Source: Sinotaia quadrata | Taxonomy: Eukaryota; Mollusca; Gastropoda; Architaenioglossa; Viviparidae | DNA length: 64,000 bases | Assembly (NCBI GenBank): GCA_028829895.1 | Contig: CM054179.1 | Coordinates: 75,364,544 to 75,428,543, forward strand | Direction: 5' to 3' | In this document: in pieces, positions 55,866 through 64,000 of the stretch | How the letters are laid out: each line of letters begins with the position of its first letter | Numbering within the stretch: position 1 is the first letter of the stretch | Program-made: the position numbers and the translations under genes | Notes under the pieces: generated by a model | The model's database searches: none | Seen by the model: the letters and a program-made list of their open reading frames with translations, nothing else | Told to the model about the DNA's origin: nothing

Positions 55866-56794
55866 CTTATGCCTAAATGTGAATTGATTAAAATAATTAT
55901 TAAGAAAAAAATAAATTATACAGTCTTTATTCATTGTTTTCAGTTTGCATGTTTATTTAGTGTTGTATTTATCACATACATTCAAAGGTATTTTTGAGAT
56001 ATGATAGTTATTGTTTTATGAACATGAGAACTAAAATAAATAAGTATTGAAACAGTTAATAAAAAAAAAAAATAGAAAATATAATTTATGACTAAAACTG
56101 CAATTTGTATATAATTTCTATATAAATGTTTAATTCATTTCTTGTACAAGGAATATTTATGTCAAATGACAGGTTATCCAATATTAAACAAATTATTATA
56201 GTTTATTCCTCAAACAACTGATTTAGTGTTTATAGTTTTGAGAATAGAATATAGCACTTTTATTTTGATAATGTGAATAAAAATATACATGAGTTCTCCA
56301 CCAGTCTTAGGGTATTTTTTTTTTAGCAAGGTAACTTTTTGCTTCGCTTGTTAGTTTAGAGTAGTTTAGACCATTTACACTTACAGCAAAGTTTGGGTGC
56401 TAACCGATGAAAGGTAGAAACCGCATTCATAACATAAGAACAGCAGCCCACGCATTCTTTTTGTCTTTGTTTGTGAGTGAGCTCTTTAGTCGTGATTGTA
56501 GGATGTTTTTTTTCTGCATTCGTATGCCTCTATTAAAGCAACGATCTCTGAATGCGTGAAATTATCTTTATTTGAGCGACGATTTTCATGCTCGGCTTCC
56601 ATTGTTAAAATTGAATTGTGGGATAGATCTATTTATAAACAAGTCATGTGACGCTTCGAGTTGGCAACTACTTAGATCGTTTCTAGTTGGCAGTCGTGAA
56701 ACGCTACCTAACAGTGACAACTAAGTAGTTTGGAACTAGCACGCTTTTCGGGAAAGCTCCGCTCTAAGTTGGGCGGCTATCGTGAAACCGGGCC

Positions 56795-58576
56795 CAGGCT
56801 ATTAATTTAGCCTGGTCACAATAAATAAATATTAAAATATAAAATTCAAACAATATAAGAAGAACTGTTATAAAGTTTACTCAATAAGTTACAGGTAAAA
56901 CTGGACTGGATGTATTTCAGTTGGAGACTAGAGTGGGGCAAATGGAAATAATTAAAGTAAATTATCTAAACTTGTAGATTTTACCTGACCTCAAGTACTG
57001 GGAAAACCCTCAGAGAGTATCAATGAAAAGCAGGATGAGTAGATCTCCCTGATGGTATAGTTATGCAGCAACAGTAAAATTCTGTTAGAATTATGACTGA
57101 CTGATTTATTTAAATAACCCAACCTGTCCAAATGATTTAATGCAAATCTGATTGCAAAGTAATTCTAACAATTTATACAGTGGTTAGACTTGGTTTTGGA
57201 TCATATACTTTGACAGATGAGAAATAATGGAAGTTAAACTATACCCTATCCTTTCAGGCCTGTGGATGCCAGATAATTTGAAAGGGTTAAGGAGAAAGCA
57301 ACAAGATTTCCTTTCATCTTGTCACTATAATTTCACAAAATTGTAAAGCATGGATCAGTTGCTGAGAGACCAGAACTGATCAATCATGAGATATGTTTTC
57401 TGTATCTAACAGACATCAAACAATATTGAATTGGCAATAGCCAAAATCTGCTGAGCAACAACAGATCTGCAGTAGAATTGCACAGGCCTATCAGGGCCAA
57501 TAATTTCTGAGCTGTATGACTGTAATTTACTAACACATTCCATAACAGTCGTTAACAAATTCACCTTGGTACTGAAATGCTCACTTGCCTTTACAAGTTG
57601 TTAAACTGCATGTCTAGATATAAGAAAAACTTAGATCAGGTCTGACTTCTTCTGTATTTTTAAAGAAAAACTTAACTTAGATCAGGTCTGACTTCTTCTG
57701 TATTTAAAACAAAAAGATATAAATAAAATGGGGAAAATATTGGAAAGAATTTATGGGATCTTATGTACTTGAAGATGGCCATCTAAAATAATTGTAAGCA
57801 ACAGTTTGAAAGCTGCTAATACTGCAACCATAGTACAAGTAATATCCATGGACTTAAGACTAAACACAAGCATCTTGAACTGATACAATTTTTGCAGGAA
57901 CATGAAATGAAATATTTTTAGGATTGTGATGCTACATGAATATAAAAATAAGCTGCTAGTGAAAGGTGTCTAGGTCTGCAGAAGCTCATGGAAAAATGAG
58001 TTTTAATGACAGGGACTGCTGAGAGCTTTCTGAAAACAGGGAACTGAAAGAAATTTCTTGTCAGTGCAACTGGTTACTGGTCTCTACTGTTCTGAAGATT
58101 TAGAACACAAATTAATCATATACAAAACTCAGAGGTCAAACATCCACTTCTACTACTGCATGTTTGTGTAACTAGGAAATAATTTCTTTGTCTAACACAT
58201 CTGCTGTATTGTCTAAAGGTACTTTGATAGATGTATGGGGACGATAGTGGAGAACAGGATAAAAGAGAAATGAAAAGGACTGAATGAATTATTTGAATTA
58301 CTCATCCTGAACCAATTTGCCATGGAAAAAAGAACACAGAAATGAATTCATCCACTGGAAGAACTCTGAATGATCAATCAGAATGTTTTGGGAAAGGACC
58401 CGTTTCCACTCTCTAGTCAGAAAGGAAAAAAGAATTCCTCTATTGGAAGAACTCTGAATGTCCAATCAGAATGTTTTGGGAAAGGACCCGTTTCCACTCC
58501 TGCCTTATCTTGTCTTTCTAAAGAAAGGATATACTGATGGATGAAGATTAAGATGAGGAGACAAAGGAGAAAAATA
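56795..58576. other. Spacer between transposons
   Basis: AT-rich DNA with two short tandem duplications near 57620-57705 (about 45 bp) and 58357-58500 (88 bp). No gene is supported. Confidence 0.6.
58357..58500. repeat. Two-copy tandem duplication, period about 88 bp
   Basis: Copies share TGGAAGAACTCTGAATG and GAATGTTTTGGGAAAGGACC. Confidence 0.9.
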
Positions 58577-58594
58577 ACATGCAGGCCTGAAAAT

Positions 58595-58663
58595 GGCGAC
58601 TAATTTAGTCGCCATGGCTAGTGAAAAAAAAAATTGGCGACTAAAAAAAAAACTTTAGTCGCC
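58595..58663. repeat. Two palindromes at the left transposon end
   Basis: GGCGACTAA-T-TTAGTCGCC at 58595-58613 is a perfect 9-bp-arm palindrome. The same arms recur at 58636-58663 around an A-rich loop. Confidence 0.9.
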
Positions 58664-58791
58664 AACTGCGACTGCGCTAAAATGAACTTTTTTGTGAACA
58701 ACTATGGGTTTATAAATTTTCCTATCCGTATTTTTAGTCAGCCCGGAAGTCCCCAAATTTTCACTCTTCATTTCCTGTACAAAGATCAACA

Positions 58792-59358
58792 ATGAAGCGA
58801 TCGGCAAGTGGTGCCCAGAGATCATTCCTCCCAAAGTGGAAGTATGAATTTTCCTGGTTAATTTTTGATGAGACAAGTAAGAAAATGACCTGTGCGATCT
58901 GCAAAAAGTACCCAGCATTGGTGGGAAAATGCGACTTCATCACGGGCACTGACAATTTTAAAAAAGAGACGCTGCAATGCCACTCCATTAGCAAAAAGCA
59001 CATTGCTGCACGCGATGCTGACCTGTCTAGGCAAGGTTCAATAGTGGCTGGTCAGAGTACAATCCATGCGGCATTTGTTCAGCAACGAACGAAACAGACT
59101 GAAAAGGACAATGTGGACTTGAAGTGCAAACTTAACACTGCATATATGCTGGCAAAAGAAGAGCTGCCCTTTACAAAGTTCAAACCGCTTCTTGATCTTC
59201 AAAAGAAAAATGGACTTGATATTTCGTCCACCTATGCAAACCACGTGATGGCAGCAGAATTGGTACACACCATTTCAGAAACCTTCAAAGATGAGGTTAC
59301 CTTCTATTTCATTTTTACATCGAATTGTGTTAACAATAGACTTAGAATTCTAGCATGA
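58792..59358 (+). CDS. N-terminal fragment of a hAT-like transposase (TTF/BED-type zinc finger)
   Basis: The 188-codon frame starts with ATG 210 bp inside the transposon. Residues about 17-75 show a Trp-rich start (KYEFSWLIFD), then C-A-I-C about residue 36-39, and later the string LQCHSISKKH about 64-73. That spacing suits a TTF- or BED-like zinc finger that binds transposon ends. Residues about 110-165 continue with a helical region typical before the catalytic RNase-H-like domain. The last 19 residues look unlike the family and could be read-through into an intron after a possible donor GAG|gttacc. The DDE catalytic part is absent, so it cannot transpose on its own. It could still act as a DNA-binding repressor; that is speculation. 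Confidence 0.75.
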   Translation: MKRSASGAQRSFLPKWKYEFSWLIFDETSKKMTCAICKKYPALVGKCDFITGTDNFKKETLQCHSISKKHIAARDADLSRQGSIVAGQSTIHAAFVQQRTKQTEKDNVDLKCKLNTAYMLAKEELPFTKFKPLLDLQKKNGLDISSTYANHVMAAELVHTISETFKDEVTFYFIFTSNCVNNRLRILA

Positions 59359-60394
59359 TTTATTTATTTATAATGTAATTTCACTTCACTATTGGCAATA
59401 GTAGACACAAATCAAAGCATTTTTTAAAATTAGATAAACAACAATTGTATTATTAATAGTTCCAACAATAACAATAGCAGCAAGAGATAAAAAAGAATAT
59501 TAATAATAAAATAATAATAGTAATACCAAAATAAAAAGACACGGAACTCAATGACGTCAAAAAGCAAATATGCATAGGCAAAATACAGATTACGTCACCC
59601 CCTGTGTGCATGCTGAACCTTTTGCTCTAAACATTAACATAAATAGCAACATGGTTTTTATCGTGATCATGTACCATTTTAATAACGCAGCCCGGAAAAA
59701 TAACTCGTAATGCACTATCGGGATTCAGTCGCCAGTTACATTTCTTCTAGATCTAAATTATTTGGTAATACTATTTATAAAAATAAAAATTAATTAAAAT
59801 AAAATAATACATTATAATAATATGCAAATATATTATGGATTAAAAGTTATGCACATAAACACGGTTTTTATCATTCGTTTTTCTTTTGCATCTATTCTGA
59901 ATGCTGATGAGCTAAGTTAATTTAACCGGTTTCCACCAGTAGCACTCTAACTTGTATCACATTGTTTGTAGGTTGGTTGTACAGTGAAGAGCAACAGTTA
60001 CATCAGCATAATGATCCCAGCAGATGATGATGATGATGATTGATTATTGATAACTTTATCAGATTAAGTTGAAAGTAAAAATAAAAACATCACTGTAAAA
60101 CAACACAAAATTGAGCTTTCATTGTAAAAGACCTTCAGAAAATTAAAAAAAATTCAAACTGAAATATCATAGATGAAATCACACATTGATTTGTATAACA
60201 CTGACATCATTCGCTCTCTTTCTCTCTCAAACTCCCCCCCCCCAAAATTTATCTTAATAATATCTAGCTACTATTTTTATTAATAAAATTGACACGATAC
60301 TATAGCTAATAACCACATGACCACCCAGATTACCTGAACAAAACAGTATTTTTTTATGTTAGGCTATTTTGATTGTCTAGAAAAAAATTAAATT

Positions 60395-60443
60395 GGCTAG
60401 TAAAAATTTTAGTTTGGCTAGTAAAATTTTTAAGTTACTAGCC
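60395..60443. repeat. Palindrome and repeats at the right transposon end
   Basis: GGCTAGTAA occurs at 60395 and 60416, and its inverse TTACTAGCC at 60435-60443, forming a stem with 9-bp arms. The arms differ from those of the left end. Confidence 0.88.
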
Positions 60444-60485
60444 AAAGGCTAGTGGGACTTTTTTTTCATTTTCAGGCCTGACATG

Positions 60486-61965
60486 TCACTTTTTCCTTTT
60501 CTTAGCAACTGATAGTTTGGAAATTTGCTTAGCAGGAATAAAAAAAAACTGAAAATTATTGGACAAGAAATGGAGTAACCTCACCAGCTGACAATAGTTT
60601 GTCCTTCAGTAATTTAAACATTAAAATATCTTAGATTGATGAAGGTCATGGAGAAAAGAGGCAGACATTGTGAATTGAAGTCAAGTTCATGTCTTGATGA
60701 TTAACTGTGTATATTTGCACAATTTCTGAAAATATCAACTAGATTATGTAAAATATCACTGACACGCCACACTGTAAAGCATAATTTCACTCTTAAAAGA
60801 CCACCCATAAACTTGATTTAAAGACCTAGTGAAATGGAATCTAGGTCAAATGTAGTTTGTGAACAAGATTTGCCCCATTACTAAGATACACAATCGCAAG
60901 CCCTTGGGGTAAAAGCAAGCAGAAGTGACAACAGGCGGGGGGGGGGAGTGGGGGGCAAATGGCCACCAATGTAATTTTCTCTGGTATTTCATGTATGTTT
61001 GATCCAATTTGTACTGATCAGTGAAAATTCAACTGTTAGTAGTTTGCATACCATTTCTAATGATGTTGGAGATACTGAAGAAAAATGGCTGATGAAGACC
61101 ACGTCTGGTAAGTTATTTTTTCTAATATAGTCATTGTACTACATATGCCTACCGTGTATTTGTAAGCACGTTAAGTTCATAGACATATTTTGAACTATTA
61201 GTATTATTAAAATGAGTTGTGTATTATTTTTATATGAATGACAAAAGCTTTTTAAGTACAGTTTTTTTAATTGTCATTACATTTACTTCTGATAATTATT
61301 ACTATTAGTGATGGTATTAATGATCTATACTAACATTTAGAGAATAGTAGTATAGTTATGTTTTAAATAAATGATTATCATTCTGTATATAATTTAAAAT
61401 TACTTTACTTACTAACAATTAACAATATAAAGAATAGCAGTAGTTTTGTTTTTAAATGAGTGATTGTTATTCATATTATAAATAAATATATAATTTTTAA
61501 TTATTTTACTTACTAGTTGAGTACTTTCTTTTTTATATATATTATATTTGAGTGTTTATTCATGAATGTCTGTATAAGTGTTTTGTGTCTTTATATTTTG
61601 TGTACTATTTCATTTATTTAGTAATGTAAATCTAAGCTTTTAAAATAAACAATTAATGGCCAGGGTTATATTAATTTAATAGTTGAACAGTCTTATTAAA
61701 CTTAAATATATGCATTTGTTCTTATTAATATTACAATTATTATTTTATTGTGTATATCTGATCTAACAATCTGGCACAGTTACAAAAGAAAATGGCTAGA
61801 AAATATAGGAAAAATCCAAGTTTTGCCATCTTACTAATGGTGGTATAATTAGTGAAACAAAATTTTATAACTTTACTTTGCTAATATGCAGTATTATGAA
61901 ACCATAAATTGTAAAGTAAAATATTTAATTAAGAAAAAGTTACTTCAACTATTCGTTTGTACAAA
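60486..61965. other. Spacer right of the hAT-like element
   Basis: AT-rich, with a G run near 60936-60955. A small candidate first exon lies at 61085. No other feature. Confidence 0.55.
61085..61107 (+). CDS. Candidate first coding exon (very tentative)
   Basis: AAAAATGG gives a good start context, then 23 coding bases (reading M-A-D-E-D-H-V plus two bases) end at a strong donor TG|gtaagt. No downstream partner exon is visible within 3 kb, which is largely taken by an LTR. Chance occurrence is quite possible. Confidence 0.2.
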
Positions 61966-61970
61966 GTAGT

Positions 61971-63682
61971 TGTGATGCTTGGAAATTGTCCCTGCCTAAT
62001 TAAGTCTTAGAATTAACAGACATTTTATTTTTCGCACTCTATACTGGTGGAAAGGGTGTTAGTTCCAAGTCAAGTGCTCGAAATTCAAATGCTTTGATTG
62101 ACAACGGAGGGTGAGAGCCTTTCCAGCCAGTATTCTTAAATGCAATTGGGAGGTGAGACGAGTGTGGAGGGGGGGGGAAGCCCTAGTGGCTTGCTTTGTA
62201 GCAAGGCAGTCCCACGATTGGAAATAGTTAGGATATAGCACAGCCGCGAACAGGATGATTCCGGTCCATTGAAGAACGAGTTCATAAAAATACCCTGTCA
62301 GGCCTCGTGGCAAACATGAGACAATATTCTCGTAGTCCAGTCTGAAGGCAACCATAAGCTGTTGGTAAGGCATTTGGTCGATAATGTATGAATGGACTTG
62401 ATTTTTGTGTTAAATTATTGTTAATGCATTTCGGTTGATATATGTTAGTATTTTCTATTCGACTGATATATGTTAGAATTTTCTATTTGATTCATTAATA
62501 TGTATAGTTCGTGTTAGAAAAGTGTGTACTGATGAATGATGGATGTAAGGGACTAAACAATTCTCTTGCAGACAAAATGTAAGTTAAATAATTGGTGAGA
62601 GCGAAAGAGAATAAGGAGAATTATGAATTGTATCTAAGTGCCACACTCCCATGTTGCTGCAGTATGAGCGTGCCTTCAAAGTTCCAACTCCAAGTTCTAC
62701 CCTCAAAGTACCAACTTCAGAGTTCAACTCTACCTTCAAAGTTCAAGTCCAAAGTCAACCTTCAAGGTTCAAGGTTGAAGTTCAGGATCCAAGTTCTAAC
62801 TTCAAGGTCTACCTTCAAAGTCAGGGTTTAAGTCTTCAGTTGTCAGACTGGTTCAACTCCTCAAGGTCCAGTCTTCGTTTGGTCATTCTTGCTACAGCTG
62901 TGAGTCGTCTCTGATCCGGTCCATGCAGCGAAGTCCGACAGCATGTATACATCTTGGGGAGGCTTCGATAATCAACAGACCACAATCAACCACAGAATCC
63001 CAGGGTGGTGTGAGAGACTGAGATACGACCGCCATGCCATTCTGAATTCCAGAACCCATTGTGCTCAACCGGTTACAGAACGAGAGGAAAGGGGACATCG
63101 GCATCATGTTGACAACCAATCTTCATATCTTCTCTACGATGCTGTATCTACGATTCAGGTCATGAAACACTATATTAACTATAAATCCTCTTTTCTTCAA
63201 TCTCATGAAAAATCGTAACTCTGGTTAGAGATTGTTCCCCAGGCAGACATTGTAGAATATTGATTTATCTAGATTAGAGTATCAGATGTCAGACATTTAA
63301 ATATGCGAACAGTTTCTAAACTTATTTTGTATTTGTTGTGATAGATATTATTTTTATAATAAATCTTTTATTTTATGTTATACATTTCTTAAGTATGCAC
63401 TGAGGCATGTCTGGAGTAGTTAAGATGGGGGTTCGGGAGCTATTGTTTTGAATGAAAGTTAATCAATGTTGTGATTTTAAATTACTCCTTAAGTTAGAAA
63501 TTCCACCTGTGAATAGAAGTTATGTACATGTGGTGAGTAAGCTTATAGTGATATGTGAGTGGGAAATTCATATTAGGAAACAAATCCTGAATTTAATCAC
63601 TGATAAGCGATTATGGTTATTAATGATAAACCAATTCATAAGTAAAATGCATAATAAGGATTAATGCACCAGGCGCGTCACA
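61971..63682 (+). mobile_element. Solo LTR (1,712 bp)
   Basis: Starts TGTGATGCTT and ends GCGTCACA, with GTAGT immediately on both sides (61966-61970 and 63683-63687). AATAAA at about 63358 is a possible polyadenylation signal. A less AT-rich body (62040-63230) includes TTC-rich subrepeats. No reading frame longer than 104 codons and no gag or pol remnants exist, so it is a solo LTR. Orientation is assigned from the TG...CA ends and the AATAAA, with moderate certainty. Confidence 0.82.
62670..62850. repeat. TTCAAAGTTC subrepeats inside the solo LTR
   Basis: Variants of CCTTCAAAGTTCCAAC recur about ten times at irregular 13-20 bp spacing, probably a transcriptional control region of the LTR. 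Confidence 0.7.
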
Positions 63683-63687
63683 GTAGT

Positions 63688-64000
63688 TATGGCAGATGCA
63701 TAAGTATCAAAAACCTTCTAATGGATTTACCAACTAAAGTTAACAGCAGAAAATAAAGACCAGTTTTTATCCAGGTAATGGCTAGATAATAAGATTATCC
63801 ATACAAGAAAATTTGTCACATACATTTATGTTATTAATAGTGTTAAAAGTAATGCTACAGTCTATAAAGTAAAATATTATTATGCAATTAACACAAGCAA
63901 CTGCTGAAATAAAAAATACATTCATACAAATTCAGATTAAAAGATGATGATAAGGGTTTGATGAATATATATTTAATATATGAAGCATCTTATTCAGTTG
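63688..64000. other. Right edge of the window
   Basis: Plain AT-rich DNA. I see nothing in it. Confidence 0.6.

Larger units (their letters stand above)
52975..56794. mobile_element. 3.8-kb non-autonomous DNA transposon with long complex inverted ends
   Basis: The left end reads GGGCCGGTTTCACGA and the right end, inverted, GGCCCGGTTTCACGA. Both then carry AGCC, a more variable stretch, and about 90 bp inside a second copy of the motif (TAGGTAG-GTTTCACGACTG). CAG flanks both sides and may be the target duplication. The first 158 bp are duplicated in tandem. No transposase is visible in the AT-rich interior, which includes a 51-bp repeat and an inserted solo LTR. Superfamily is unassigned. Confidence 0.75.
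58582..60480 (+). mobile_element. hAT-like DNA transposon, internally deleted (1.9 kb)
   Basis: Perfect 14-bp inverted ends CAGGCCTGAAAATG are flanked by ACATG on both sides (58577-58581 and 60481-60485). The left part has an intact frame for the N-terminus of a transposase; the remainder (59360-60370) is AT-rich with no catalytic region. The encoded zinc-finger part resembles hAT-type transposases and their domesticated relatives such as ZNF862. Most hAT elements make 8-bp duplications, so the 5-bp one is notable. Palindromes lie next to both ends. Confidence 0.82.

Noticed and set aside
62059..62373. 104-codon minus-strand frame
   Set aside because: Lies inside the solo LTR, has no recognisable domain and no splice context.

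Overview
The window is AT-rich animal DNA. It has long introns, canonical GT-AG splice sites, many microsatellites and minisatellites, and several transposable-element relics. Gene style and repeat content suggest a lophotrochozoan, most likely a mollusc; this is inference, since no marker gene names the species. I see no prokaryotic operons, rRNA, convincing tRNA or CRISPR array.

The main feature is one minus-strand gene with fourteen internal exons between 50076 and 5964. I located the exons by eye from open frames and splice signals. Together they total 3,249 nt and encode exactly 1,083 codons. All thirteen internal junctions agree in phase and no stop codon interrupts the frame. The protein looks extracellular: it has N-glycosylation sequons, many cysteines, an apple/PAN-like cysteine module, and modules resembling fibronectin-III repeats of large invertebrate secreted proteins. 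Its N-terminal half is a helical region followed by beta-rich modules I cannot name. Start, signal peptide and stop are not visible: the gene seems to begin upstream (to the right of 50076, possibly outside) and to continue left of 5964.

Introns carry tandem repeats of about 47, 61, 60, 12/24 and 68 bp, long CA/TG, TA and GATA tracts, two LTR-like regions without confirmed ends (about 36.8-38.1 kb and 41.0-42.8 kb), and two of three copies of an interspersed repeat. The third copy lies at the left end, beyond the last visible exon, and is interrupted by a 243-bp MITE.

The right 11 kb is a transposon cluster. A 3.8-kb non-autonomous DNA transposon with long complex inverted ends (52975-56794) contains a nested 1,140-bp solo LTR flanked by GTGGC. 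A 1.9-kb hAT-like element (58582-60480) has 14-bp perfect terminal repeats, an ACATG duplication and an ORF for only the zinc-finger N-terminus of a transposase. A second solo LTR of 1,712 bp (61971-63682) is flanked by GTAGT. These four boundary sets were read directly from the sequence.
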